Of a stretch of DNA of 39,008 nucleotides, positions 32,804 to 39,008 are shown in pieces. Origin of the DNA: Mycobacterium sp. (lineage in GTDB: Bacteria; Actinomycetota; Actinomycetes; Mycobacteriales; Mycobacteriaceae); contig JARLGS010000518.1 in NCBI GenBank assembly GCA_031292695.1, forward strand, positions 1 to 39,008. Reading direction: 5' to 3'. A program made the position numbers and the translations under genes. The notes beneath the pieces are model-generated. The model searched no databases. It saw only the letters and a program-made list of their open reading frames with translations, and was not told the DNA's origin. Every line of letters begins with the position of its first letter. Position 1 is the stretch's first letter.

Positions 32804-34278
32804 CTTCCGTTCGGTCGGGGCTGGTCACGCGCAGCCCACAGCGGCTGAGCGCAGACCGGACACGGGTCATCACCCGGCTTTTCGTTCCCGGGCAGGAAGG
32901 CTTCGAGCACCAGGAGTCCCGCGCCGGCGCGGTGCTGGCGCGGATCCTGGCTCTGGACGAGGCCGACGTGCGGGTGGCGCTCGACAGCGTCGTCGTGCGA
33001 TTCGATCGGCGGCACCGTGACCTGGTCGGCACCTTTCGGCACCACGCTCGCGAGCTCGCCGATCGATTGGAGCCCGGCATCAAGATCTCCGAGACCCGAA
33101 TGTTGTTGTTGGGTGCGACATTCACCAACGAGTTCGCGATCGAGGGGGCGGCGCTGTGTAATCCGAGTATCGTCGCGCACCCTGATCAAACGGGCGTGGA
33201 CGCGGGCAGTCTGCGATTTGTGCTGAGCGTCAGGGGAATCGGGGAGGGGCATCGGTCCTCGATTGGCTTTCGCACCGGCACCGTGGACCATGCGGGCCGC
33301 GTCACGGTCGATGACCCGGCTCCGTTCGCCACTGCAGGGACGGTGGTGCCGACGCTGCTGGACGCCGCGGTGTTCCGCAGCGAGCTGGCGCGGCTGGACG
33401 ATGCTGGTGAGTCCTCCGATTACGTGCTTGACGCGCTCGGCGACCAGTTCACCCGCGCCGATCTCGACGAGCAGCTGGACAGGCTGCAAAGCCACCGCAG
33501 CACCCGTGTTCGTGCGGCGGAGACCATCACGCTGATCCGGGGTATCGCCGAGCGATCCTACGCAGTCGAATTCTCCTCTGAAACAACAATTTCCGAGCGA
33601 GTTCTGTGGCCGGCGATCGGTGCCGAGGCAGCCGGCATGGAGGACGCACGGTTCGTCCGCTTTGTCGACGACGACGGTGTCGCCACCTACTGCGCCACCT
33701 ACACGGCGTACAGCGGATCGCAGATCAGTCAGCAATTGTTGGCTACCAACGATTTCCGGTCGTTCACCTCGGTGCCGATGGTCGGCCCGGCGGCCGCGAA
33801 CAAGGGCCTGGCGCTGTTTCCCCGCCGGATACGCGGGCGGTTCGCGGCGATGTCACGCTCTGACCGGGAATCGAACATGGTGGCCTACTCCGATGAGCTG
33901 TCGGTGTGGTCCTCCGGCTCGGCATGTCAGTACCCAGTGGAGGCTTGGGAGACGCTGCAATTGGGCAACTGCGGGGCGCCGATCGAGACCGAGGCGGGCT
34001 GGTTGGTGCTGACCCATGGTGTCGGTCCGATGCGCACCTACTCGATCGGGGCGATCCTGCTCGACCTGGATGACCCGACCCGGATAATCGGCCGGCTACC
34101 GGAGCCGCTGCTGAGTCCCGCCGCCGACGAGCAGGATGGCTACGTGCCCAATGTGGTGTATTCGTGTGGGGCGCTGGTGCATGCCGACACCCTGGTGCTG
34201 CCGTACGGCATCGGCGATGCCGCGATCGGTTTCGCCACGGTGGCGCTACCCGAGCTGCTCGCGGTTCTGCGCCTGTAG
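32800..34278 (+). CDS. GH130-family beta-mannoside phosphorylase/hydrolase-like protein
   Basis: 492 residues. After an N-terminal extension (about 1-190) comes a five-bladed propeller with GH130 marks: ISERVLWPAIGAEAAGMEDARFVRF (the ED-A/P-R element), NKGLALFPRRIRGRF, GNCGAPIETEAGWLVLTHGVG and RIIGRLPEPLL. GH130 enzymes phosphorolyse or hydrolyse beta-1,2- or beta-1,4-mannosides; relatives (GT108) run in the synthetic direction to make beta-1,2-mannan in Leishmania. Direction and substrate here are not determined. ATG 32800 overlaps the previous stop (ATGA); the track start 32668 is a shadow. Confidence 0.82.
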   Translation: MTSVRSGLVTRSPQRLSADRTRVITRLFVPGQEGFEHQESRAGAVLARILALDEADVRVALDSVVVRFDRRHRDLVGTFRHHARELADRLEPGIKISETRMLLLGATFTNEFAIEGAALCNPSIVAHPDQTGVDAGSLRFVLSVRGIGEGHRSSIGFRTGTVDHAGRVTVDDPAPFATAGTVVPTLLDAAVFRSELARLDDAGESSDYVLDALGDQFTRADLDEQLDRLQSHRSTRVRAAETITLIRGIAERSYAVEFSSETTISERVLWPAIGAEAAGMEDARFVRFVDDDGVATYCATYTAYSGSQISQQLLATNDFRSFTSVPMVGPAAANKGLALFPRRIRGRFAAMSRSDRESNMVAYSDELSVWSSGSACQYPVEAWETLQLGNCGAPIETEAGWLVLTHGVGPMRTYSIGAILLDLDDPTRIIGRLPEPLLSPAADEQDGYVPNVVYSCGALVHADTLVLPYGIGDAAIGFATVALPELLAVLRL

Positions 34279-34297
34279 GCCGCCGCGGCGGGTTGTC

Positions 34298-35173
34298 CTA
34301 TTGCGCGCTGCGCAACCGCACCAACCGGGTCGTCGAACTCTCATCGAGTTCGACGACGTCAGCACGGGACCGCAGGAAATCGCTGAAAGACCGGAATCCC
34401 AGAGACTTTTCGCTGAAGGACGGGTCCATCCGCTTCATCTGCGCCTTCACCGCCGAGTTGTGCAGCCATTCGACGTCGTCCTTCTCCAGCCCGATCTGCA
34501 GGGCTCGGGTCAGCAGGGCAGTGGCGGTGAGCTGCGGGTCCGGGGACTCGGGTTCCTCGGGCTCGGCTTGCTTGGTCTGCCGGGCGCGCTTGGCCGGTGC
34601 CGGGTCCGTGGGGGTTTCCGGCTCGAATGCCGGGACGCCGGGCAGCGCGTCATAGCTGACGAAGTCGTCGCAGGCCGCGGCGAGCGCGCGGCTGGTGGAC
34701 CCGGCGACCCCGATACCCACGACGTAGCGGCCGAGGCGTTTGCAGCGTTGGGCCAGCGGAATGTAATCGGAATCCCCGGCGGCGATGACCACGTGCGTGA
34801 GATCGGGCAGCCGGAACATGTCTTCCACGGCGTCCACGGCGAGCCGGATGTCGGCGCCATTCTTGCCGTAGGCCGCGGCCGGGAAGAGCTGCACCAGGTC
34901 GACCGCGCGGCCAACCAGCTGCTGGCGGTAGCCGGCGTTGACGTCGGCGGACCAGTCGGCATAGGCCCGGGTGAGTACCAACGTGCCGAACGAGGAGGCG
35001 AAGTCCAGCACCGCGCCGACGTCGACGGTGGCCCGGGTCAACCGGTCGGCTTCGAGGCCCTTGGCTTTGTCCTTCTGAAACGAGTTGCGGCCGTTGAGCT
35101 GGTCGTACCGCGATATCACGATGTTGTCGAAGTCGAGGTAGACCGCCACGCGGCCGGCAGCGGTTTCAGTCAT
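34298..35173 (-). CDS. NYN-domain protein with C-terminal LOTUS/OST-HTH domain
   Basis: 291 residues. The N-terminal PIN-like NYN domain (about 8-170) has acidic residues for metal in VYLDFDN and AAGDSDYIPLAQRCKRLG. A charged Pro-rich linker follows, then an OST-HTH/LOTUS domain (about 220-290: TATALLTRALQIGLEKDDVEWLHNSAVKAQMKRMDP..SFSDFLRS). This pairing suggests a ribonuclease with an RNA-binding module; the target is unknown. ATG 35173 (MTETAAGRVAVYLDFDN) is six bases after a CACACT box; the track start 35248 runs into the divergent promoter. It converges on the GH130 gene with an 19-base gap. Confidence 0.87.
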   Translation of the reverse strand: MTETAAGRVAVYLDFDNIVISRYDQLNGRNSFQKDKAKGLEADRLTRATVDVGAVLDFASSFGTLVLTRAYADWSADVNAGYRQQLVGRAVDLVQLFPAAAYGKNGADIRLAVDAVEDMFRLPDLTHVVIAAGDSDYIPLAQRCKRLGRYVVGIGVAGSTSRALAAACDDFVSYDALPGVPAFEPETPTDPAPAKRARQTKQAEPEEPESPDPQLTATALLTRALQIGLEKDDVEWLHNSAVKAQMKRMDPSFSEKSLGFRSFSDFLRSRADVVELDESSTTRLVRLRSAQ

Positions 35174-35223
35174 GGGTCCAGTGTGGTCCATCGGGGTAAG
35201 CCACGGTGTGGAACCCCACTCGG

Positions 35224-35253
35224 GCGCCCATCTTGGGCGCGAGTGCATAGCCT
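35224..35253 (+). promoter_or_regulatory. Leaderless promoter of FGE gene with upstream dyad
   Basis: TAGCCT (35248-35253) is six bases before ATG 35260. A perfect dyad GCGCCCA-TCT-TGGGCGC (35224-35240) covers the -35 to -20 zone and is a candidate operator in the 86-bp gap shared with the divergent NYN gene. Confidence 0.5.
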
Positions 35254-35259
35254 GTCGAG

Positions 35260-36135
35260 ATGCTCACCGAACTGATCGCGCTTCCCGGCGGGTCCTATCG
35301 CATGGGATCGCAAGATTTCTATCCGGAGGAATCGCCCGTACACGAGGTGACCGTCGCGCCGTTCTCGATCGAACGCCATCCGGTCACCAACGGTCAGTTC
35401 GCCGAATTCGTAGCCGAGGCCGGATATGTCACGGTCGCTGAGCAGCAGCTGGACCCGGCCGCGTTTCCGGGCGTGCCCGCCGACGAACTGATCCCCGGGG
35501 CCCTGGTCTTCCGCCCCACTGAAGGGCCGGTGAACCTGCGCGACTGGCGGCAGTGGTGGACCTGGGTGCCTGGCGCCAGCTGGAAGCACCCGTTCGGCCC
35601 CGAGTCGTCGATCGCCGACCGGCTCGACCACCCGGTGGTCCAGGTTGCCTACCCCGACGCCGCGGCGTACGCGGCCTGGGCGGGTAGGCGGCTACCTTCC
35701 GAAGAGCAATGGGAGTATGCCGCTCGCGCGGGCGCGACCACGGTCTACGCCTGGGGCGACGACGTCCGGCCGAACGATCAATTGATGGCCAACACCTGGC
35801 AGGGCCGGTTCCCATACGACAATCACGGTGCGCTGGGCTGGATCGGGACGTCCCCGGTTGGCACGTTCTCGCCCAACGGTTTTGATCTGGTCGACATGAT
35901 CGGCAATGTGTGGGAATGGACCACCACCCGGTACACACCCCGGCATCAGCGCAACCCCGAGGTCTCCGGGTGCTGCCCGCCGCCGGCCGGCGACCCCTCG
36001 ATCATGCAGACCCTCAAAGGCGGCTCGCACCTGTGCGCGCCGGAGTACTGCCACCGGTACCGGCCCGCGGCGCGGTCCCCGCAGTCGCAGGACAGTGCAA
36101 CCTCGCACATCGGATTCCGTTGCATCGCAGACTGA
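35260..36135 (+). CDS. Formylglycine-generating enzyme
   Basis: Oxidises the CxPxR cysteine of type I sulfatases to formylglycine. 291 residues of the SUMF1/FGE fold: PGGSYRMGSQDFYPEESPVHEV, VTNGQFAEFV, HPVVQVAYPDAAAYAAWAGRRLPSEEQWEYAARAG, DMIGNVWEW and the copper-binding catalytic pair Cys259/Cys264 in GGSHLCAPEYCHRYRPAARS. The intact pair supports a true FGE rather than a cysteine-lacking relative. The target is probably the sulfatase at 37131. ATG 35260 is supported by the leaderless -10. Confidence 0.93.
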   Translation: MLTELIALPGGSYRMGSQDFYPEESPVHEVTVAPFSIERHPVTNGQFAEFVAEAGYVTVAEQQLDPAAFPGVPADELIPGALVFRPTEGPVNLRDWRQWWTWVPGASWKHPFGPESSIADRLDHPVVQVAYPDAAAYAAWAGRRLPSEEQWEYAARAGATTVYAWGDDVRPNDQLMANTWQGRFPYDNHGALGWIGTSPVGTFSPNGFDLVDMIGNVWEWTTTRYTPRHQRNPEVSGCCPPPAGDPSIMQTLKGGSHLCAPEYCHRYRPAARSPQSQDSATSHIGFRCIAD

Positions 36136-36200
36136 GGTGGCGAAAGCGGCGCCTAAACGCCGCCAGATAGCCCCTGGCCTAGCGCTTTACCTATCTGCAG

Positions 36201-36250
36201 GTGGCGTAACACTGTGCCTATCGCCACTGGCAGACATCGGTGGCACAGTG
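36201..36250. promoter_or_regulatory. Nested dyads at GntR gene promoter
   Basis: CACTGTGCC (36210-36218) and GGCACAGTG (36242-36250) form a 9-bp inverted pair. The right arm contains the -10 CACAGT, six bases before ATG 36256. GTGGCG (36201-36206) and CGCCAC (36222-36227) form a second pair around the left arm. This suggests autoregulation by the GntR protein. Confidence 0.5.
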
Positions 36251-36255
36251 AGTTC

Positions 36256-37059
36256 ATGACCCGGCGCCCGCACATCCCACCGAAGGACTTTCCACGTCCT
36301 GCGGCCAGGGACTACGCCGGTACCCGGGCCGATGCGGCTCGATGGGCACGCGATGTGCTGCGGAGCCAGATTCTCGACGGTGTGTACGGCGGGCTGGCCG
36401 CGGCCCGCCCGTTGCTGCCACCGGAGAACGAACTGGCCGCCGAATTCGGCGTGAGCCGCAATGCCATCCGCGAAGCGCTGGAACTGCTCCGCGGCGAAGG
36501 CTTGATCACCCGGGTGCAAGGCGCGGGGACGTTTGTCACCGGCGCAAAGCTGAGCCAGCGAATCGACCGTCTGGAAGGTCTCGCGGAATCTCTTGCCGGA
36601 CATCAGCTCCCGGTCGAGAATATGGTGCTCTCGGCGCGCGAGTCGGTGGCCTCACCGTTTGTCGCGGCGAAACTCCAAGTGGCCGAAGGCGCACCGATTC
36701 TGTTCATCGAGCGCCTGCGGTCGGTCGGGGGAGTCCCGTTGTCGTTGGACACCACGTCGTTGCGGATCGGGGCGATACCCGTCGATGCCAATCTGGCCGA
36801 TCAAGACGTCTTCGCGTTGATCGAAACCGAACTCGGGATGCGGCTGGGCTGGGCCGAGATCACGGTGGAATCGGTCTCGGCTGACGCAGACACCGCCGAA
36901 CTGCTGCAAATCCGTTCCGGTGCACCGCTTTTACTGCTGCACCGGCTGACCCACCTTGAAGACGGCACGCCGTTCGATCTGGAAACCGTGCGGTATCGCG
37001 GTGACCGTTGCTCGCTGATCACCACCGCGACCCGAGGCTCCACCCTGCCGCCACCGTAG
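36256..37059 (+). CDS. GntR/HutC-family transcriptional regulator
   Basis: 267 residues. The N-terminal winged helix (about 30-105: ARDVLRSQILDGVY, LLPPENELAAEFGVSRNAIREALELLRGEGLITRVQGAGTFV) and C-terminal UTRA ligand domain (about 125-260: ILFIERLRSVGGVPLSLDTTSL, FDLETVRYRGDR) define the HutC subfamily. It sits between the FGE and sulfatase genes in the same direction, so control of the sulfatase module in response to a small ligand is likely. ATG 36256 is chosen over the track start 36214 because of the CACAGT -10. Confidence 0.92.
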   Translation: MTRRPHIPPKDFPRPAARDYAGTRADAARWARDVLRSQILDGVYGGLAAARPLLPPENELAAEFGVSRNAIREALELLRGEGLITRVQGAGTFVTGAKLSQRIDRLEGLAESLAGHQLPVENMVLSARESVASPFVAAKLQVAEGAPILFIERLRSVGGVPLSLDTTSLRIGAIPVDANLADQDVFALIETELGMRLGWAEITVESVSADADTAELLQIRSGAPLLLLHRLTHLEDGTPFDLETVRYRGDRCSLITTATRGSTLPPP

Positions 37060-37095
37060 TCGGCACCTCTGTAGTCAATCATCCCAACCCCTTAC

Positions 37096-37111
37096 CGATT
37101 AACCGTAATCG
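37096..37111 (+). promoter_or_regulatory. Dyad CGATTA-ACCG-TAATCG upstream of sulfatase
   Basis: A 6-bp inverted pair 20 bp before the sulfatase ATG, in an AT-rich gap. It is a candidate operator for the adjacent GntR regulator, although it does not share arms with the dyads upstream of that gene. Confidence 0.45.
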
Positions 37112-37130
37112 ATAGAGAGGCAGTACAACC

Positions 37131-38483
37131 ATGCCCGGACAACCCAACATCGTCTATTTTCACGTCGACAACCTAGGTATGGGCGAGCTCGGCTGCTACG
37201 GCGGTGGCATCCTGCGCGGGGCCGATACCGCCCGCATGGACGCCTTCGCGGCCGAGTCGCTGAAGTTGTCGCACTTCGTCGTCGAACCGCAGTGCACGCC
37301 AACACGTTCAGCGCTGATGACCGGGCGGTACCCGATCCGGTCGGGCAACCACACCATCGCCCTGGGTGGCAATGGTGGTGGCATCGTGGCCTGGGAGCGC
37401 ACCATGGGCGACATTCTGTCCGAGGCGGGTTACACCACAGCGTGTTTCGGGAAGTGGCACATCGGCGCCGAGGACGGCCGGTGGCCGACCGATCACGGAT
37501 TCGACGAGTGGTATGGCCCGGCGCGTACCTACGACGAGTGCCTGTGGCCCGACGATCCCTGGTACAAGGCCGAGCGCGACGGCTACTCGTACATGTACGA
37601 CGGCACCAAGGAAGACGGCGTCCGCACCACCGACCAGCAGCTGACGGTCAAGCTCAAGGGCGAGGTCGACGGCGAATACGACCGCCGGGCAAAGGCGTTC
37701 ATGAAGCGCAGCGTCGAAGAAGACAAGCCGTTCTACCTGTACCACAACCACTCGCTGATGCACTTCCCGATGGAGGTCCGTCCGGAATTCAAGGGTAAGA
37801 GCATCAATGGGGCGTGGGGTGATTCGCTGCTCATGCTCGATCACGACTTCGGCAGCATCCTGGATACGCTGACCGAACTCGGCATCGAGGACAACACCAT
37901 CGTCATCATGGCCGGGGACAACGGCGCCGAGGACCACCTGGCCGGACGCGGCACGGCGGGCTTCTTCGACGGGTCGTACTTCAGCTCCGCCGAGGGTGGT
38001 ATCCGGACCCCATGCCTGATTCGCTATCCCGGACACGTCCCGGTGCGCGAAAGCAACGAGATGGTGCACGTCACCGACATGTTCCCGACGCTGCTGCGCT
38101 GGGTCGGTTGCGATATCCCCGACGACCGGATCATCGACGGCATCGACCAGCGCGAATTCTTCGGTGGCGCAGAAGAATCCAACCGTGAGGGCTGCATGGT
38201 GTGGCTCAACGAGGAGTTACACGCGGTGAAATGGTCGCAGTTCAAGATCAACTTCAAGCGCCAGCAGCATTTCCACGACCCGGAGATCCCGTTGGGCTTC
38301 GCCCGCATCACCAACCTGTTGGAGGACCCGAAGGAACGTGAGGCGGTCAACCAGACCTGGGTGCGGTGGTGGGTGATGCAGCACGCGTACCGCTTCATCC
38401 AGGAGTTCGACGCCAGCGTCGAGACCGAACAGCTCATCCCGGCTGGGGCGCCCATCGATTTCGTTCCCGATCGAACCCAGTAG
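37131..38483 (+). CDS. Type I (formylglycine) sulfatase
   Basis: Hydrolyses sulfate esters. 450 residues with the FGE target QCTPTRSALMTGRYP (Cys55, CxPxR), calcium-site residues Asp13-Asn14 in HVDNLGMGELGCYGGG, GKWH (Lys108/His110) and MAGDNGAED. The usual DD pair reads DN, which I recall as normal for this arylsulfatase subgroup. No signal peptide, so it is cytoplasmic, and maturation by the neighbouring FGE is consistent with that. GAGAGG lies about ten bases before the ATG. Substrate unknown. Confidence 0.93.
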   Translation: MPGQPNIVYFHVDNLGMGELGCYGGGILRGADTARMDAFAAESLKLSHFVVEPQCTPTRSALMTGRYPIRSGNHTIALGGNGGGIVAWERTMGDILSEAGYTTACFGKWHIGAEDGRWPTDHGFDEWYGPARTYDECLWPDDPWYKAERDGYSYMYDGTKEDGVRTTDQQLTVKLKGEVDGEYDRRAKAFMKRSVEEDKPFYLYHNHSLMHFPMEVRPEFKGKSINGAWGDSLLMLDHDFGSILDTLTELGIEDNTIVIMAGDNGAEDHLAGRGTAGFFDGSYFSSAEGGIRTPCLIRYPGHVPVRESNEMVHVTDMFPTLLRWVGCDIPDDRIIDGIDQREFFGGAEESNREGCMVWLNEELHAVKWSQFKINFKRQQHFHDPEIPLGFARITNLLEDPKEREAVNQTWVRWWVMQHAYRFIQEFDASVETEQLIPAGAPIDFVPDRTQ

Positions 38484-38487
38484 CACC

Positions 38488-38517
38488 GAAGCCCTGCCCC
38501 GACCGGGGCAGGGCTTC
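38488..38517 (+). terminator. Strong hairpin terminator after sulfatase gene
   Basis: GAAGCCCTGCCCC and its perfect complement form a 13-bp stem with a GACC loop, starting five bases after the stop. A pyrimidine-rich CCTGTCT tail follows instead of a pure U-tract. Confidence 0.88.
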
Positions 38518-38535
38518 CCTGTCTGAGGGGATCAG

Positions 38536-38865
38536 CTAGACCGGCAGCATCAGATACATCAATATCAGCGCACCCTCGACTACGACAGCGAGTCCGACCG
38601 CCGGCAGGTGATGCATCGCAGAATAGTGCCCGTGCGCCAACTGCCGGCGACGGTGCGCGCCGAGGCCACACACCACCGCGGCGAGCGCCGCTACCGCGGC
38701 AACGACTGTCATGCGTGCCGTGTGGTGACCGCTGGTGAAGGTATCGCCGTTGCGAAGCACCACCAGGACTCCCGATGCGGCGATCGCCAGCACCGTGCGA
38801 TTCCAGGCCAGTGCCGTACGTTCAGTCTGCAGTCCGCGATCCTGCGCCAGCGCTTGGCGCGTCAT
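38536..38865 (-). CDS. DUF202 membrane protein
   Basis: 109 residues: RGLQTERTALAWNRTVLAIAASGVLVV is the DUF202 signature (ERT.LAW.RT), with three predicted helices. Function unknown. ATG 38865 (MTRQALAQDR) overlaps the stop of the upstream gene (ATGA); the longer track ORF to 38997 is out of frame with that gene and is rejected. It forms a pair with the YidH-like gene that follows on the same strand. Confidence 0.87.
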   Translation of the reverse strand: MTRQALAQDRGLQTERTALAWNRTVLAIAASGVLVVLRNGDTFTSGHHTARMTVVAAVAALAAVVCGLGAHRRRQLAHGHYSAMHHLPAVGLAVVVEGALILMYLMLPV

Positions 38866-39008
38866 TGGACCGTGGCCGTGATCGCCAAGACCACCGTGAC
38901 GAGTCCGATCAGGGCGAGTCCGGTGGTCAGGTAAGTGGGAGCGGACGCCGGCGGCAGCGGCTCGTCGTTGCGTATCGCCCGGTCCACCTGGCTCCACCGG
39001 CGGAGCCC
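38862..39008 (-). CDS. YidH-like DUF202 protein, C-terminal fragment at window edge
   Basis: 48 codons in frame to the right edge: GLRRWSQVDRAIRNDEPLPP, a short loop and a last hydrophobic helix ending ITATVQ. The RRW..V..A.R...PLPP segment before the final helix is typical of YidH-type DUF202 proteins. The N-terminal helices lie outside the window. Not listed in the ORF track because it has no start here. Its stop overlaps the ATG of the next DUF202 gene. Confidence 0.78.
   Translation of the reverse strand, partial: GLRRWSQVDRAIRNDEPLPPASAPTYLTTGLALIGLVTVVLAITATVQ

Noticed and set aside
34136-35275. 379-residue plus-strand ORF over the NYN gene
   Set aside because: Antisense shadow of the NYN-LOTUS gene; composition is Arg/Gly-rich without motifs.
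1-39008. CRISPR array, prophage, insertion sequence or integrase next to tRNA-Leu
   Set aside because: No regularly spaced repeats, transposase, integrase or duplicated tRNA 3' end was seen.

Overview
The window is high-GC actinobacterial DNA, almost certainly from a mycobacterium, probably an environmental Mycolicibacterium-type species. The left half follows the order I remember for M. tuberculosis H37Rv Rv1322A to Rv1343c: methylmalonyl-CoA epimerase, fadA4, an Rv1324-like thioredoxin/TPR protein, glgB-glgE opposite glgP, dinG-pncB1, clpS, DUF2017, a P1 peptidase, rhomboid, a metallo-beta-lactamase-fold protein, rph, rdgB, DUF3817 and lprD. Many starts sit 6-7 nt after a TANNNT or NANNNT box, the mycobacterial leaderless arrangement. 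No insertion sequence, phage module or CRISPR array was seen.

Region 1 (1-11.6 kb) holds propionate/thiolase metabolism and alpha-glucan metabolism: GlgE maltosyltransferase, GlgB branching enzyme and GlgP phosphorylase. A Vgb-like beta-propeller is translationally coupled to glgP, and two small coupled ORFs of unknown function follow. Region 2 (11.8-22.6 kb) is housekeeping: DinG helicase and NAD salvage, ClpS proteolysis adaptor, RNase PH and ITP/XTP pyrophosphatase. A TetR-haloalkane dehalogenase pair is inserted before the DUF3817-lprD operon. Compared with H37Rv, mec-cysO-cysM are absent between the P1 peptidase and rhomboid genes, and murI is absent between rhomboid and the MBL gene.

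Region 3 (22.8-27.5 kb) carries a large unrecognised two-helix membrane protein, tRNA-Leu(UAG) followed by a perfect hairpin, and a type III glutamine synthetase whose upstream region contains a GlnR-box match. Region 4 (27.7-34.3 kb) is an accessory block: a DesA3-like desaturase coupled to a GAF-ANTAR protein, a second GAF-ANTAR protein, a roughly 300-nt leader, then a tightly overlapping GT4 / six-hairpin / GH130 operon. That operon is a candidate beta-mannoside synthesis or turnover system. Region 5 (34.3-39.0 kb) has a NYN-LOTUS protein, a formylglycine-generating enzyme, a GntR/HutC regulator and a type I sulfatase. These last three form a self-contained sulfatase module ending in a strong hairpin terminator, followed by two DUF202 membrane proteins, the second cut by the window edge.

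The most interesting regulatory signals are three. The same perfect dyad ACTACG-N3-CGTAGT lies at the first DUF3817 promoter and in the glgE/glgP divergent region. One palindrome supplies the -35 element for both members of the divergent tetR/dehalogenase pair. The GlnR-type box ahead of the type III glutamine synthetase sits at an activator-like position. All family calls rest on reading motifs and on memory of homologues; no database search was run.
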